From Streptomyces naganishii JCM 4654 (lineage in GTDB: Bacteria > Actinomycetota > Actinomycetes > Streptomycetales > Streptomycetaceae), in the NCBI RefSeq assembly GCF_014650575.1, contig NZ_BMVF01000001.1, forward strand, positions 248,001-312,000: a stretch of 64,000 bases of DNA, in the 5' to 3' direction. Under the pieces are notes generated by a model. That model was not told the DNA's origin. It did not search any database and saw only the letters and a program-made list of their open reading frames with translations. Positions 28,758-39,021 of the stretch are shown here, in pieces (the stretch's first letter is position 1; each line of letters starts with the position of its first letter). The position numbers were made by a program, and so were the translations under genes.

Positions 28758-30166
28758 CCGACTGGCAGGGTAAGAACGTCACCGTCGCGGGACTCGGGGT
28801 CTCCGGGATCCCGGCGGCCAGGGTGCTGCACGGCCTCGGCGCGAAGGTCACCGTCGTCAACGACGGCGACGACGAGCGCGCCCGGGCGCAGGCGGCCGAA
28901 CTGGAGTCCCTCGGCGTCACCGTGCGCCTGGGTGACGGAGACACCCTGCCCGAGGGCACGGAGCTGATCGTCACCGCGCCCGGCTGGAAGCCGGACAAGC
29001 CGCTCTTCCTCGCCGCCGGGCGGGCCGGCGTGCCCGTCTGGGGCGACGTGGAACTGGCCTGGCGGCTGCGCGGCCACGACGGCAGGAAGGCTGCCCCCTG
29101 GCTCGCCGTCACCGGCACCAACGGCAAGACCACCACCGTGCAGATGCTCGCCTCCATCCTCAGGGCGGCGGGCCTGCGCACGGCCGCCGTCGGCAACATC
29201 GGCGTCTCCCTGCTCGACGCCGTGCTCGGCGAGGAGGAGTACGACGTCCTCGCCGTCGAACTCTCCAGCTACCAGCTGCACTGGGCGCCCTCCCTGCGCG
29301 CCCACTCCGCGGCCGTCCTCAACCTCGCCCCCGACCACCTCGACTGGCACGGCTCCATGGAGGCCTACGCCGCCGACAAGGGCCGCGTCTACGAGGGCAA
29401 TCGGGTCGCCTGCGTCTACAACACGGCCGACAAGGCCACCGAGGACCTGGTGCGCGAGGCGGACGTCGAGGAGGGCTGCCGCGCCGTCGGGTTCACCCTC
29501 GGCGCCCCCGGCCCCTCCCAACTCGGCGTCGTGGACGGCATCCTGGTCGACCGCGCCTTCGTCGAGAACCGGTACAAGAACGCCCAGGAGCTCGCCGAGG
29601 TCTCCGACGTCGACCCGCCCGCCCCGCACAACATCGCCAACGCCCTTGCCGCCGCGGCCCTCGCGCGCGCCTACGGCGTGCCCGCCAAGGCGGTCCGGGA
29701 CGGCCTGAGGTCCTTCACCCCGGACGCCCACCGCATCGCGCACGTGGCCGACGTCGACGGCGTCGCCTACGTCGACGACTCCAAGGCCACCAACACGCAC
29801 GCGGCACAGGCCTCGTTGGCGGCGTACGAGTCGATCGTGTGGATCGCGGGCGGGCTCGCGAAGGGCGCGACCTTCGACGAACTGGCCGCAGAGTCGGCCA
29901 AGCGGCTGCGCGGCGTCGTCCTCATCGGCGCCGACCGCGCCCTGATCCGCGAGGCCCTCGCGCGACACGCCCCCGAAGTCCCCGTCGTGGACCTCGACCG
30001 GACCGACACTGGGGCGATGCTCCAGGCCGTCCAGGAGGCCCGGCGGCTCGCCCGGCCCGGCGACACGGTACTGCTGGCCCCGGCCTGCGCCTCCATGGAC
30101 ATGTTCGCCAACTACAACAAGCGCGGCGACGCGTTCGCTCGGGCCGTACGCGAACTCGGCGCCTGA
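28754..30166 (+). CDS. murD: UDP-MurNAc-L-alanine:D-glutamate ligase MurD
   Basis: The protein has 470 residues. [13 protein letters not shown] is the N-terminal UDP-binding Rossmann loop. [13 protein letters not shown] is the ATP P-loop. [26 protein letters not shown] and [11 protein letters not shown] are hallmark MurD motifs. It adds D-Glu to UDP-MurNAc-L-Ala in the cytoplasm. The start is GTG 28754, overlapping the mraY stop by 4 nt. A 78-nt gap separates it from ftsW. Confidence 0.96.
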   Translation: MTDWQGKNVTVAGLGVSGIPAARVLHGLGAKVTVVNDGDDERARAQAAELESLGVTVRLGDGDTLPEGTELIVTAPGWKPDKPLFLAAGRAGVPVWGDVELAWRLRGHDGRKAAPWLAVTGTNGKTTTVQMLASILRAAGLRTAAVGNIGVSLLDAVLGEEEYDVLAVELSSYQLHWAPSLRAHSAAVLNLAPDHLDWHGSMEAYAADKGRVYEGNRVACVYNTADKATEDLVREADVEEGCRAVGFTLGAPGPSQLGVVDGILVDRAFVENRYKNAQELAEVSDVDPPAPHNIANALAAAALARAYGVPAKAVRDGLRSFTPDAHRIAHVADVDGVAYVDDSKATNTHAAQASLAAYESIVWIAGGLAKGATFDELAAESAKRLRGVVLIGADRALIREALARHAPEVPVVDLDRTDTGAMLQAVQEARRLARPGDTVLLAPACASMDMFANYNKRGDAFARAVRELGA

Positions 30167-30244
30167 CCCGGCCGCCTGCCGCTGCCGGGGGACCCTGGGA
30201 GGGACGCGTGCGACCTTCACGGCCGACGTACAGCGGAGGCGCAG

Positions 30245-31675
30245 ATGCCCGCTAGCCCCGGCAGCCGCACCGGCCGGCCGCCCGTGCAGCGGACCGTCAA
30301 GCGGCCCGCCGCCGCCCGGGGCGGTCGCGCGGGGACCGTACGCGGCCTGGTGATCCGGGCCCGCAAGGCCTGGGACCGGCCGCTCACCGCGTACTACCTG
30401 ATCCTCGGCGGCAGTCTGCTGATCACCGTCCTCGGCCTGGTGATGGTCTACTCGGCCTCCCAGATCACCGCGCTGCAGATGGCGCTGCCGGGCTCGTACT
30501 TCTTCCGCAAGCAGCTGCTCGCCGCCGTGATCGGGGCCGGGCTGATGGTGGCCGCCTCGCGGATGCCGGTGAAACTGCACCGGGCGCTGGCCTATCCGAT
30601 CCTCGCGGGCGCCGTGTTCCTGATGGCGCTGGTGCAGGTGCCGGGGATAGGGATGTCGGTCAACGGCAACCAGAACTGGATCTCGCTCGGCGGCTCCTTC
30701 CAGATCCAGCCCAGCGAGATCGGCAAGCTGGCGCTGGTGCTGTGGGGCGCGGACCTGATCGCGCGCAAGCAGGAGCGGCGGCTGCTCACGCAGTGGAAGC
30801 ACATGCTGGTGCCGCTCGTGCCGGTCGCCTTCATGCTGCTCGGCCTGATCATGCTCGGCGGCGACATGGGCACCGCGATCATCCTCACCGCGATCCTGTT
30901 CGGCCTGCTCTGGCTGGCCGGCGCGCCGACCCGGCTGTTCGTGGGCGTGCTGTCGATGGCCGCCGTGATCGGCACCGTCCTGATCAAGACCAGCCCCAAC
31001 CGGCTGGACCGGTTCGCCTGCGTCGGCTCCGGCGACGCGAGCAGGTGCTGGCAGGCCGTGCACGGCATCTACGCGCTCGCCTCCGGCGGGATCTTCGGCT
31101 CCGGACTCGGTGCGAGTGTGGAGAAATGGGGCCAACTGCCCGAAGCCCACACCGACTTCATCTTCGCCGTCACCGGTGAGGAACTGGGCCTGGCCGGGAC
31201 GCTGTCGGTGCTCGCCCTGTTCGCGGCTCTAGGCTATGCGGGTATCCGCGTGGCCGGACGCACGGAGGACCCCTTCGTGAGGTACGCCGCGGGAGGTGTG
31301 ACCACCTGGATCACCGCGCAGGCGGTGATCAACATCGGTGCGGTGCTCGGCCTGCTGCCGATCGCCGGCGTCCCGCTCCCGCTGTTCTCCTACGGAGGGT
31401 CCGCCCTGCTGCCGACCATGTTCGCCATCGGGCTGCTGATCGCCTTCGCGCGCGACGAGCCCGCTGCGCGGGCGGCACTTGCCATGCGGCAGCCCCGCTT
31501 TGGTAGAAAGCGGGCGGGAGGCCCGGCCTCCGGTCGCAGGACGGGCCGGAAGCCGGACCGGAGGACCGGCCGGAAGCCCGAGGGGGCGTCCGGGCGGGAG
31601 TCCGGGGCCGAGCCTCGGAGATGGAACACGATGCGACGGCGCGCCTCGGCGGCGCGCTCGTCCGGAGAGCGGTGA
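30245..31675 (+). CDS. ftsW: Peptidoglycan glycosyltransferase FtsW (SEDS)
   Basis: FtsW polymerises lipid II at the septum together with FtsI. The 476-residue protein has about ten membrane helices of the SEDS family. It shows MVYSASQITA, GNQNWISLGGSFQIQPSEIGKLAL, GGDMGTA (with the catalytic Asp region), HTDFIFAVTGEELGL and the C-terminal VPLPLFSYGGSALLPTM. The cytoplasmic N-terminus (about 50 residues) and the C-terminus (about 70 residues, Arg/Lys/Gly-rich with repeated GRKP) are long and basic. The start is ATG 30245. Confidence 0.95.
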   Translation: MPASPGSRTGRPPVQRTVKRPAAARGGRAGTVRGLVIRARKAWDRPLTAYYLILGGSLLITVLGLVMVYSASQITALQMALPGSYFFRKQLLAAVIGAGLMVAASRMPVKLHRALAYPILAGAVFLMALVQVPGIGMSVNGNQNWISLGGSFQIQPSEIGKLALVLWGADLIARKQERRLLTQWKHMLVPLVPVAFMLLGLIMLGGDMGTAIILTAILFGLLWLAGAPTRLFVGVLSMAAVIGTVLIKTSPNRLDRFACVGSGDASRCWQAVHGIYALASGGIFGSGLGASVEKWGQLPEAHTDFIFAVTGEELGLAGTLSVLALFAALGYAGIRVAGRTEDPFVRYAAGGVTTWITAQAVINIGAVLGLLPIAGVPLPLFSYGGSALLPTMFAIGLLIAFARDEPAARAALAMRQPRFGRKRAGGPASGRRTGRKPDRRTGRKPEGASGRESGAEPRRWNTMRRRASAARSSGER

Positions 31676-31681
31676 ATTTCG

Positions 31682-32770
31682 GTGCATGTCGTACTCGCCG
31701 GCGGAGGTACCGCGGGCCACATCGAGCCCGCGCTCGCCCTCGCGGACGCCCTGCGCAGGCAGGACCCGACCGTGGGGATCACGGCCCTTGGCACGGAGCG
31801 GGGCCTGGAGACCAAGCTGGTCCCGCAGCGGGGCTACGAGCTCGCGCTGATCCCGGCGGTGCCGCTGCCGCGCAAGCCCACCCCCGAGCTGATCACCGTC
31901 CCGGGCCGGCTGCGCGGCACCATCAAGGCCACCGAGCAGATCCTGGAGCGCACCAAGGCCGACGCCGTGGTCGGCTTCGGCGGCTACGTCGCGCTGCCCG
32001 GATACCTGGCCGCCAAGCGGCTCGGCGTGCCCATCGTGATCCACGAGGCCAACGCCCGCCCCGGACTGGCCAACAAGATCGGCTCGCGCTACGCCGCCCA
32101 GGTCGCCGTCTCCACCCCGGACAGCAAGCTGCGCGGGGCCCGCTACATCGGCATCCCCCTGCGCCGCTCCATCGCCACCCTGGACCGCGCCGCCATGCGG
32201 CCCGAGGCCCGCGCGATGTTCGGCCTCGACCCCAACCTGCCCACGCTGCTGGTCTCCGGCGGCTCGCAGGGCGCCCGCCGGCTCAACGAGGTGGTGCAGC
32301 AGGCCGCGCCCCGGCTCCAGCAGGCGGGCATCCAGATCCTGCACGCGGTCGGCCCCAAGAACGAACTGCCGCAGGTGCACCAGATGCCGGGCATGCCCCC
32401 CTACATCCCGGTAAGTTACCTGGACCGGATGGACCTCGCGTACGCTGCGGCCGACATGATGCTCTGCCGCGCGGGCGCGATGACCGTCGCCGAACTCTCC
32501 GCCGTCGGACTGCCGGCCGCCTACGTTCCGCTGCCCATCGGCAACGGCGAGCAGCGGCTGAACGCCCAGCCGGTGGTCAAGGCCGGCGGCGGTCTGCTGG
32601 TCGACGACGCGGAACTCACCCCGGAGTGGGTGCAGCACCATGTGCTGCCCGTGCTCGCCGACCCGCACCGGCTGTACCAGATGTCCCGCGCGGCGAGCGA
32701 GTTCGGCCGCCGGGACGCCGACGAGCTGCTCGTCGGCATGGTGTACGAGGCGATCGCCTCGCGCCGTTAG
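31682..32770 (+). CDS. murG: Lipid II-forming GlcNAc transferase MurG
   Basis: MurG adds GlcNAc to lipid I at the inner face of the membrane, giving lipid II. The 362-residue GT-B protein has the N-terminal [16 protein letters not shown] loop, [39 protein letters not shown] and [17 protein letters not shown], all diagnostic. The start is GTG 31682, 6 nt after the ftsW stop. Confidence 0.97.
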   Translation: MHVVLAGGGTAGHIEPALALADALRRQDPTVGITALGTERGLETKLVPQRGYELALIPAVPLPRKPTPELITVPGRLRGTIKATEQILERTKADAVVGFGGYVALPGYLAAKRLGVPIVIHEANARPGLANKIGSRYAAQVAVSTPDSKLRGARYIGIPLRRSIATLDRAAMRPEARAMFGLDPNLPTLLVSGGSQGARRLNEVVQQAAPRLQQAGIQILHAVGPKNELPQVHQMPGMPPYIPVSYLDRMDLAYAAADMMLCRAGAMTVAELSAVGLPAAYVPLPIGNGEQRLNAQPVVKAGGGLLVDDAELTPEWVQHHVLPVLADPHRLYQMSRAASEFGRRDADELLVGMVYEAIASRR

Positions 32771-32797
32771 GACCATATGAACGAAGGGGCTTGCAGC

Positions 32798-33601
32798 GTG
32801 GCCGGACCGACGACCGCCGAGCGCGGTGAACGCCAGCAGGAGTCGTCCGGCCCGCCCCTGGCCCGCGGGCTCAGGCGCCTGCGCCGGCTCCGCCTTCGTA
32901 CGATCGTCATCCTGGCCGTGCTCGTGGCGCTGCTCGCCGCCGGCTCCCTGTGGATCCTCTACGGCTCCGAGTGGACGCGCGTGGAGCGCGTGTCCGTCTC
33001 CGGCACCCGCGTCCTCACCCCCGCGCAGGTGCGCGCGGCCGCCGAAGTGCCCGTCGGGGCGCCGTTGATCTCCGTCGACACCGACGCGGTCGCGGCGCGA
33101 CTGCGCAGAGAATTGCCCCGAATTGACACGGTTGAGGTCGTCCGCTCCTGGCCCCACGGAATCGGGCTGAATGTGGTCGAGCGGACCGCCGTCCTGGTCG
33201 AGGAAAAGGCCGGGAAGTTCGTGGAAGTCGACGCCGAAGGTGTCCGATTCGCCACGGTTTCGCAGGCGCCGAAAGACGTTCCGGTCCTTCAATTGTCGCT
33301 TTCCCGCACGGCCTCCTCGGCGGCGAGCCTGCGCCGGTTCGACGAGGGCCGCCTGGTGCGCGAGGCGGTCGGGGTCGCCGGGCGCATTCCCCGGGCGGTC
33401 GCCCGGCAGACACGCACCGTCAAGGTCCGTACCTATGACGACATCTCCCTGGAGTTGAGCGGTGGCCGCATCGTCGTCTGGGGCAGCGGCGAACAGGGCG
33501 TGCAGAAGGCCCGGGCGCTCACCGCGCTGATGAAAGCGGCCCCCGGCGCGCGGCACTTCGACGTCTCGGTTCCCACCGCCCCTGCGTCATCAGGGAGTTG
33601 A
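32798..33601 (+). CDS. ftsQ: Cell division protein FtsQ/DivIB
   Basis: The protein has 267 residues. A basic N-terminus precedes one membrane helix (about 38-58; TIVILAVLVALLAAGSLWILY). The extracytoplasmic POTRA domain starts at WTRVERVSVSGTRVLTPAQV, followed by the LPRIDTVEVVRSWPHGIGLNVVERTA beta segment. The start chosen is GTG 32798, 8 nt after GAAGGGG; ATG 32777 in the same frame would add 7 residues. The stretch 33100-33300 is noticeably less GC-rich than its neighbours. FtsQ links FtsL/DivIC to the septal synthases. Confidence 0.92.
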   Translation: MAGPTTAERGERQQESSGPPLARGLRRLRRLRLRTIVILAVLVALLAAGSLWILYGSEWTRVERVSVSGTRVLTPAQVRAAAEVPVGAPLISVDTDAVAARLRRELPRIDTVEVVRSWPHGIGLNVVERTAVLVEEKAGKFVEVDAEGVRFATVSQAPKDVPVLQLSLSRTASSAASLRRFDEGRLVREAVGVAGRIPRAVARQTRTVKVRTYDDISLELSGGRIVVWGSGEQGVQKARALTALMKAAPGARHFDVSVPTAPASSGS

Positions 33602-33691
33602 CGCGCATCCGTGCAGGCCAGCACCCTGGTTGGGCAGCGCTATGGCTGATCACATAGGGTGAAAAGAAAAACGGGAGGTTCGGCGTGTTCG

Positions 33692-33721
33692 TTGAACGTG
33701 CGCCACTTGTCGACTTAGTGT
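33692..33721 (+). promoter_or_regulatory. Best ftsZ promoter candidate
   Basis: TTGAAC and TAGTGT are separated by 18 nt, about 160 nt upstream of the ftsZ GTG. It is the closest match to vegetative consensus in this gap. Confidence 0.5.
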
Positions 33722-33756
33722 CCTGTTCGGAAGAGTCCAGGGAACAGACACACTGG

Positions 33757-33783
33757 TAACCCTAAACTTCAGGGTTAGGGTTC
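33757..33783. repeat. Inverted repeat TAACCCT/AGGGTTA upstream of ftsZ
   Basis: A perfect 7-bp dyad (33757-33763 / 33771-33777) with a 7-nt centre is followed by a second AGGGTT copy, giving the tandem AGGGTTAGGGTT. It overlaps the downstream -10-like box TAAACT, so it is placed like an operator. No binding protein is identified. Confidence 0.6.
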
Positions 33784-33879
33784 GGGTCGGCGTTCGGACC
33801 GTCCCATTCGGCATCTGCCGTCACAGTGCGGGCAACCGCTCGGCGACGGCGACGTAATTCGAGGCGAGAGGCCTTCGAC

Positions 33880-35076
33880 GTGGCAGCACCGCAGAACTAC
33901 CTCGCAGTCATCAAGGTCATCGGTGTCGGCGGCGGTGGTGTCAATGCCATCAACCGGATGATCGAGGTCGGTCTCAAGGGCGTCGAGTTCATCGCCATCA
34001 ACACCGACGCACAGGCGCTGTTGATGAGCGACGCCGACGTCAAGCTCGACGTCGGCCGCGAACTCACCCGCGGACTCGGCGCCGGCGCCAACCCGGCCGT
34101 GGGCCGCAAGGCCGCCGAGGACCACCGCGAGGAGATCGAGGAGGTCCTCAAGGGGGCCGACATGGTCTTCGTGACGGCCGGTGAAGGCGGCGGCACCGGC
34201 ACCGGCGGCGCGCCCGTCGTGGCCAACATCGCGCGCTCGCTGGGCGCCCTCACCATCGGCGTGGTCACGCGCCCGTTCACCTTCGAGGGACGGCGCCGCG
34301 CCAACCAGGCCGAGGACGGCATCGCCGAGCTCCGCGAAGAGGTCGACACCCTCATCGTGATCCCCAACGACCGGCTGCTGTCCATCTCGGACCGCCAGGT
34401 CAGCGTGCTCGACGCGTTCAAGTCCGCGGACCAGGTGCTGCTCTCCGGCGTACAGGGCATCACCGACCTGATCACCACCCCCGGCCTGATCAACCTCGAC
34501 TTCGCCGACGTGAAGTCGGTCATGTCCGAGGCCGGTTCGGCCCTCATGGGCATCGGCTCGGCCCGCGGCGACGACCGCGCGGTGGCCGCGGCCGAGATGG
34601 CGATCTCCTCCCCGCTGCTCGAGGCCTCCATCGACGGCGCCCGAGGGGTCCTGCTGTCCATCTCCGGCGGCTCCGACCTCGGCCTGTTCGAGATCAACGA
34701 GGCCGCCCAGCTGGTCAGCGAGGCCGCCCACCCCGAGGCCAACATCATCTTCGGCGCGGTCATCGACGACGCCCTCGGCGACGAGGTCCGGGTCACCGTG
34801 ATCGCCGCCGGCTTCGACGGCGGCCAGCCGCCGGCCCGCCGGGACAACGTGCTCGGCTCGTCCTCCGCCAAGCGTGAGGAGCCGGCTCCGGTACGGCAGC
34901 CGGAGAGCCGCCCCACCTTCGGCTCGCTGGGCAGCGTCACGCCGAAGGAGGAGCCGGAGCCCGCCGCCCCCGAGCCGGTCAGCGACCTCCCGGCGGCCCC
35001 GCCGGTGACGCCGGCCCCGCGGACCTACACGGACAGCGCGGCCGAGGAACTGGACGTACCGGACTTCCTGAAGTGA
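33880..35076 (+). CDS. ftsZ: Cell division GTPase FtsZ
   Basis: FtsZ polymerises with GTP into the Z-ring, and in streptomycetes into ladders of rings in sporogenic hyphae. The 398-residue protein has [17 protein letters not shown], the tubulin signature GGGTGTG at 103-109, [26 protein letters not shown] and [19 protein letters not shown] (T7 loop). A disordered Pro/Glu-rich linker leads to the conserved C-terminal peptide DVPDFLK that binds SepF and other partners. The start is GTG 33880. The stop overlaps the next gene by 4 nt. Confidence 0.98.
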   Translation: MAAPQNYLAVIKVIGVGGGGVNAINRMIEVGLKGVEFIAINTDAQALLMSDADVKLDVGRELTRGLGAGANPAVGRKAAEDHREEIEEVLKGADMVFVTAGEGGGTGTGGAPVVANIARSLGALTIGVVTRPFTFEGRRRANQAEDGIAELREEVDTLIVIPNDRLLSISDRQVSVLDAFKSADQVLLSGVQGITDLITTPGLINLDFADVKSVMSEAGSALMGIGSARGDDRAVAAAEMAISSPLLEASIDGARGVLLSISGGSDLGLFEINEAAQLVSEAAHPEANIIFGAVIDDALGDEVRVTVIAAGFDGGQPPARRDNVLGSSSAKREEPAPVRQPESRPTFGSLGSVTPKEEPEPAAPEPVSDLPAAPPVTPAPRTYTDSAAEELDVPDFLK

Positions 35077-35804
35077 TAGGACAGCGCGACACCGTGAGCG
35101 GCGCGCACTTCGCCTTCACCGACCGGTGGGGCGGGGTGAGCGCCGTTCCGTACGAGGAGCTCAACCTCGGCGGCGCGGTCGGCGACGACCCCGGCGCCGT
35201 GCGCACCAACCGCGAGCTGGCCGCCAAGTCCCTGGGGATCGACCCGGCCCGCGTGGTGTGGATGAACCAGGTGCACGGCGCGGACGTGGCCGTCGTCGAC
35301 GGGCCCTGGGGCTCCGCCGGCCGGATCCCCGCCGTGGACGCGGTCGTGACCGCGCGGCGGGGCCTCGCCCTCGCGGTGCTCACCGCCGACTGCGTGCCCG
35401 TGCTGCTGGCCGACCCGGTCGCCGGGGTGGCCGCCGCCGCGCACGCCGGACGGCCCGGCATGGTCAAGGGCGTGGTGCCGGCGGCCGTCCGAGCGATGGA
35501 GTCGCTCGGCGCCGACCCGGCCCGGATCGTCGCCCGCACCGGACCCGCCGTCTGCGGCAGGTGCTACGAGGTGCCGGACGCGATGCGCGCCGAGGTCGCC
35601 GCCGCCGAACCGGCGGCGCACGCCGAGACCAGTTGGGGCACACCCGCGGTGGACGTGTGCGCCGGGGTGCACGCGCAGCTCGAACGCCTCGGGGTGCGCG
35701 ACCGGCAGCAGTCGCCGGTGTGCACGCGGGAGTCGGACGACCACTTCTCCTACCGCCGGGACCGCACCACCGGGCGGCTCGCGGGCTACGTCTGGCTGGA
35801 CTGA
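35073..35804 (+). CDS. pgeF: Peptidoglycan editing factor PgeF (YlmD, laccase-domain family)
   Basis: The protein has 243 residues. The YfiH/DUF152 family is recognised by [23 protein letters not shown] and [14 protein letters not shown], whose His-Cys-His set binds zinc, and by [12 protein letters not shown]. In Escherichia coli the homologue removes wrongly added L-Ser from UDP-MurNAc peptides, which suits its place next to the Mur genes. In AHAGRPG, Pro replaces the more common W/R. The start is GTG 35073, overlapping the ftsZ stop. Confidence 0.92.
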   Translation: MIGQRDTVSGAHFAFTDRWGGVSAVPYEELNLGGAVGDDPGAVRTNRELAAKSLGIDPARVVWMNQVHGADVAVVDGPWGSAGRIPAVDAVVTARRGLALAVLTADCVPVLLADPVAGVAAAAHAGRPGMVKGVVPAAVRAMESLGADPARIVARTGPAVCGRCYEVPDAMRAEVAAAEPAAHAETSWGTPAVDVCAGVHAQLERLGVRDRQQSPVCTRESDDHFSYRRDRTTGRLAGYVWLD

Positions 35805-35810
35805 TGGAAC

Positions 35811-36530
35811 ATGAGCAACCGTAAGGACGAACTCGCCGCCAACCTGGCGAACGTGGACAGACGCATCGCCGAGGCCTGCGCCGCCGCGGGCCGGCCCCGC
35901 GAGGAGGTGACCCTTATCGTGGTCACCAAGACCTACCCGGCCTCGGACGTGCGGATCCTGTCGGAACTCGGTGTGCGCCACGTCGCCGAGAACCGCGACC
36001 AGGACGCGGCGCCCAAGGCCGCGGAATGTGCTGATCTGCCCTTGAGTTGGCATTTTGTCGGTCAACTTCAGACCAACAAGGTGCGCTCGGTGGTCGGTTA
36101 TGCCGATGTCGTGCAGTCGGTCGACCGCGCCCGGCTCGTCACCGCGCTGTCGAAGGAGGCAGTGCGCCAGGAGCGGGAGACCGGCTGCCTGATCCAGGTC
36201 GCGCTGGACGCGGGCGAGAGCGGCCGCGGGGAGCGCGGGGGCGTCGGGCCCGCGGGAATCGGGGAGTTGGCCGATCTGGTGGCCCGCTCCGAGGGGTTGC
36301 GGCTCGACGGTCTGATGACCGTGGCGCCGCTCACGGGCCCGTACGCCGGACGCGAACGGGCCGCGTTCGAGCGGCTCATGGATTTGTCGACTGACCTGCG
36401 CAGAACCCATCCGGCTGCCACCATGGTCTCGGCAGGGATGAGTGCGGACCTCGAACAGGCCGTGGCCGCCGGGGCGACACATGTGCGCGTCGGCACCGCG
36501 GTACTCGGTGTCCGCCCCGGGCTCGGGTAA
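35811..36530 (+). CDS. YggS-family PLP-binding protein
   Basis: The protein has 239 residues and one PLP domain of the alanine-racemase fold. The Schiff-base lysine is in [13 protein letters not shown] (about K40). [34 protein letters not shown] and the phosphate-binding [29 protein letters not shown] are conserved. These proteins are not enzymes; they keep PLP and amino/keto-acid pools balanced. The gene (ylmE in Bacillus) is a constant neighbour of ftsZ and sepF in Gram-positives. The start is ATG 35811, 6 nt after pgeF. Confidence 0.93.
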   Translation: MSNRKDELAANLANVDRRIAEACAAAGRPREEVTLIVVTKTYPASDVRILSELGVRHVAENRDQDAAPKAAECADLPLSWHFVGQLQTNKVRSVVGYADVVQSVDRARLVTALSKEAVRQERETGCLIQVALDAGESGRGERGGVGPAGIGELADLVARSEGLRLDGLMTVAPLTGPYAGRERAAFERLMDLSTDLRRTHPAATMVSAGMSADLEQAVAAGATHVRVGTAVLGVRPGLG

Positions 36531-36657
36531 CGTCGCCAGGAAGTCGGACCACAGCAGAAAATATGGTCAATACCGCCGAAGAAGGCGCAACGACCTCGTG
36601 GATCGCGGGGACTTGGCGGTCGTCAGCGGATCCACCACAGAGCGGAGGACTCAGAGC

Positions 36658-37299
36658 ATGGCCGGCGCGATGCGCAAGATGGCGGTCTACCTCGGCCTCG
36701 TGGAGGACGATGGGTACGACGGCCGGGGCTTCGACCCCGACGACGACTTCGAACCCGAGCTGGACCCCGAACCCGAGCGGGACCGCCGACGGCACGAGCC
36801 GTCGCACCAGTCGCATGTGACACATCAGCCACAAAGGGACGAACCGGTACGAGTGGTGCAGCCTCCGGCACCCCGCGAACCGGTGTCGCATTCCGCTTCG
36901 CTCCCGGCGGAATCCGGGCGCCCGGCGCGCATCGCGCCCGTGGCGTCCATCACACAAGACCGCGCAAGCCTGGAGAAGAACGCACCGGTGATCATGCCCA
37001 AGGTCGTGTCGGAACGTGAGCCGTACCGGATCACCACGCTGCACCCCCGGACCTACAACGAGGCCCGTACCATCGGGGAACACTTCCGTGAGGGCACCCC
37101 GGTGATCATGAATCTGACTGAGATGGATGACACAGACGCGAAGCGACTTGTCGACTTTGCGGCCGGTTTGGTGTTTGGTCTTCACGGCAGCATCGAGCGG
37201 GTGACGCAGAAGGTGTTCCTGTTGTCGCCTGCTAACGTCGATGTCACGGCGGAGGACAAGGCCCGCATCGCAGAGGGCGGGTTCTTCAACCAGAGCTGA
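36658..37299 (+). CDS. sepF: Cell division protein SepF
   Basis: SepF tethers FtsZ to the membrane and aligns protofilaments. The 213-residue protein starts [20 protein letters not shown], the amphipathic membrane-targeting helix. An acidic Asp/Glu/Pro linker (about 20-110) and the globular SepF domain (about 118-205) follow, with [44 protein letters not shown] and [11 protein letters not shown]. Actinobacteria lack FtsA and ZipA, so SepF is the main anchor. The start is ATG 36658 after GGAGGA. A TATGGT box near 36562 could be a promoter. Confidence 0.95.
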   Translation: MAGAMRKMAVYLGLVEDDGYDGRGFDPDDDFEPELDPEPERDRRRHEPSHQSHVTHQPQRDEPVRVVQPPAPREPVSHSASLPAESGRPARIAPVASITQDRASLEKNAPVIMPKVVSEREPYRITTLHPRTYNEARTIGEHFREGTPVIMNLTEMDDTDAKRLVDFAAGLVFGLHGSIERVTQKVFLLSPANVDVTAEDKARIAEGGFFNQS

Positions 37300-37349
37300 G
37301 ACGCACCACCGGAAACAGGCACGGAACAGGGGAGAGGGAAGCACCGATC

Positions 37350-37640
37350 ATGGGCGTGGCCATGGAGGTTCTCTACATCGCGCTGATGGTGTTCCTCATC
37401 GTGCTCATCTTCCGGTTGGTCATGGACTACGTGTTCCAGTTCGCCCGCTCGTGGCAACCCGGCAAGGCGATGGTGGTCGTTCTGGAGGCCACCTACACTG
37501 TCACCGATCCACCGCTGAAGCTTCTGCGGCGGTTCATCCCGCCGCTGCGTCTCGGGGGCGTGGCGCTCGACCTGTCCTTCTTCGTACTGATGATCATCGT
37601 CTACATCCTGATCTCCATCGTGGGAAACCTCGCGAGGTGA
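37350..37640 (+). CDS. YggT-family membrane protein YlmG
   Basis: The protein has 96 residues and two membrane helices (about 5-26 and 74-93). Between them is the family motif SWQPGKAMVVVLEATYTVTDPPLKLLRRFIPPLRLGGVALDLS, which has the conserved TDP and P-x-R pattern. YlmG homologues lie between sepF and divIVA in most Gram-positives and influence nucleoid and division organisation. The exact activity is not known. The start is ATG 37350 with GGAGAGGGAAG upstream. Confidence 0.92.
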   Translation: MGVAMEVLYIALMVFLIVLIFRLVMDYVFQFARSWQPGKAMVVVLEATYTVTDPPLKLLRRFIPPLRLGGVALDLSFFVLMIIVYILISIVGNLAR

Positions 37641-37692
37641 CTGTGGACGATACGGTCTTGCCGACTGCCGATGACTACGTTGAGGTGAAGAG

Positions 37693-38850
37693 ATGCCGTT
37701 GACCCCCGAGGACGTGCGGAACAAGCAGTTCACGACCGTCCGCCTCCGAGAAGGCTATGACGAGGACGAGGTCGATGCCTTCCTCGACGAGGTCGAAGCC
37801 GAGCTGACCCGCCTGCTCCGGGAGAACGAGGACCTGCGCGCCAAGCTGGCCGCGGCCACGCGTGCTGCTGCCCAGAACCAGCAGAACATGCGCAAGCCGC
37901 CGGAGGACCAGCAGCATCCGCAGCAGCACCCCCAGCAGCACCCCCAGCAGCACCCGCAGCAGGGCATGCGAGGTCCCGGCGCTCCCGTGCCCGCCGGCAT
38001 ATCGGGCCCGCCGCAGCAGCAGATGGGCGGCCCCATGGGTGGCCCGCCCCAGCTGCCGAGCGGTGCCCCGCAGCTGCCCGCCGGCCCCGGCGGTCAGGGT
38101 CCGCAGGGTCCCGGTCCGATGGGTCCGGGTCCGATGGGACAGGGGCCGATGGGGCAGGGCCCGATGGGCCAGGGCCCGATGCAGGGCCAGATGGGTCCCG
38201 GCCCGATGGGCGGCCCCATGGGCGGCCCCGGTCCGATGGGCCAGGGTCCCGGTGGCGACAGCGCCGCGCGCGTCCTGTCGCTGGCCCAGCAGACCGCCGA
38301 CCAGGCGATCGCCGAGGCCCGCTCCGAGGCCAACAAGATCGTCGGCGAGGCGCGTTCGCGTGCCGAGGGTCTCGAGCGTGACGCCCGTGCCAAGGCGGAC
38401 GCGCTGGAGCGGGACGCACAGGAGAAGCACCGCGTCGCGATGGGCTCCCTTGAGTCCGCCCGCGCCACGCTGGAGCGCAAGGTCGAGGACCTGCGCGGCT
38501 TCGAGCGCGAGTACCGTACGCGCCTGAAGTCGTACCTCGAGTCGCAGCTGCGCCAGCTGGAGACGCAGGCCGACGACTCGCTGGCCCCGCCGCGCACCCC
38601 GGCGACCGCGTCGCTGCCGCCGTCCCCGGCGCCCTCCATGGCCCCGGCCGGCGCAGGCGCCCCGTCGTACGGCGGCAACCAGACGATGGGCGGCCCGCAG
38701 AGCCCGTCCGGCCCGTCCTACGGCGGCCAGCAGCAGATGTCCCCGGCGATGACCCAGCCGATGGCACCGGTGCGTCCGCAGGGCCCGTCCCCGATGGGCC
38801 AGGCCCCCTCGCCGATGCGCGGCTTCCTGATCGACGAGGACGACAACTGA
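37693..38850 (+). CDS. divIVA: Polar growth protein DivIVA
   Basis: DivIVA marks hyphal tips and directs apical wall growth and branching. The 385-residue protein begins with the conserved membrane-binding DivIVA domain ([13 protein letters not shown] to about residue 55). A short coiled coil and a long low-complexity insert (about 70-190) of HPQQ and GPMGQ repeats follow, typical of streptomycete DivIVA. A second coiled coil (about 195-300) drives oligomerisation. The Pro/Gln tail ends GFLIDEDDN. The start is ATG 37693 with GAGGTGAAGAG upstream. A strong terminator follows. Confidence 0.96.
   Translation: MPLTPEDVRNKQFTTVRLREGYDEDEVDAFLDEVEAELTRLLRENEDLRAKLAAATRAAAQNQQNMRKPPEDQQHPQQHPQQHPQQHPQQGMRGPGAPVPAGISGPPQQQMGGPMGGPPQLPSGAPQLPAGPGGQGPQGPGPMGPGPMGQGPMGQGPMGQGPMQGQMGPGPMGGPMGGPGPMGQGPGGDSAARVLSLAQQTADQAIAEARSEANKIVGEARSRAEGLERDARAKADALERDAQEKHRVAMGSLESARATLERKVEDLRGFEREYRTRLKSYLESQLRQLETQADDSLAPPRTPATASLPPSPAPSMAPAGAGAPSYGGNQTMGGPQSPSGPSYGGQQQMSPAMTQPMAPVRPQGPSPMGQAPSPMRGFLIDEDDN
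37909..37962 (+). repeat. 12-bp tandem repeat encoding QQHP units in divIVA
   Basis: The unit CAGCAGCACCCC (with small variants) is repeated four times and followed by a last CAGCAG. It is in frame, so it is a coding repeat that can vary in number by slippage. Confidence 0.85.
38110..38255 (+). repeat. GPMG(Q) coding repeats in divIVA
   Basis: About ten imperfect 9-15-nt units encode GPMG, GPMGQ and GPMGG. They form the flexible insert between the two coiled coils of DivIVA. Confidence 0.7.
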
Positions 38851-38895
38851 CGGACCCGCGAGGGTCCAGGTGATCAATAGGCGTCGGCAGCCTGA

Positions 38896-38933
38896 GGAAC
38901 GGCCCCGGAGGGATCTCCCTCCGGGGCCGTTCC
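38896..38933. terminator. Strong terminator after divIVA
   Basis: There is a perfect 18-nt inverted repeat (38896-38913 / 38916-38933), beginning GGAACGGCCCCGG, with a 2-nt centre. It ends the dcw/divIVA transcript and separates it from convergent ileS. Confidence 0.9.
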
Positions 38934-38989
38934 CGTTCCCAAGTGCGTGGCTCGCGGGGAGCAGCTCACCCGAGGCCCCCGGTAAGGGC

Positions 38990-39014
38990 GTCCGGGGGCG
39001 AGAAGCCCCCGGAC
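38990..39014 (-). terminator. Terminator downstream of ileS
   Basis: A perfect 10-bp stem, GTCCGGGGGC / GCCCCCGGAC, with loop GAGAA lies 8 nt beyond the ileS stop on the minus strand. Confidence 0.75.
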
Positions 39015-39021
39015 CCGGCCC

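Larger units (their letters stand above)
33602..33879 (+). promoter_or_regulatory. ftsZ upstream control region
   Basis: This 278-nt gap lacks genes and is A/T-richer than its surroundings. It holds at least two promoter-like elements. One is TTGAAC (33692-33697), an 18-nt spacer and TAGTGT (33716-33721). The other is a TAAACT box (33763-33768) preceded by GGGAAC at 33740. A TAGGGT box lies near 33654. In Streptomyces coelicolor, ftsZ is known to have several promoters, one of them induced in sporulating hyphae. The multiple elements here fit that, but their individual roles cannot be assigned from sequence. Confidence 0.6.

Noticed and set aside
33757-33783. Telomere- or origin-like AGGGTT repeats near ftsZ
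   Set aside because: There are only two tandem copies and one inverted copy. No DnaA boxes or A/T-rich unwinding region are present and the position is within the dcw cluster. An operator is more likely.
37909-38255. Repeat array resembling a CRISPR
   Set aside because: The units are 9-15 nt, contiguous without spacers and in frame within divIVA. They are coding repeats.
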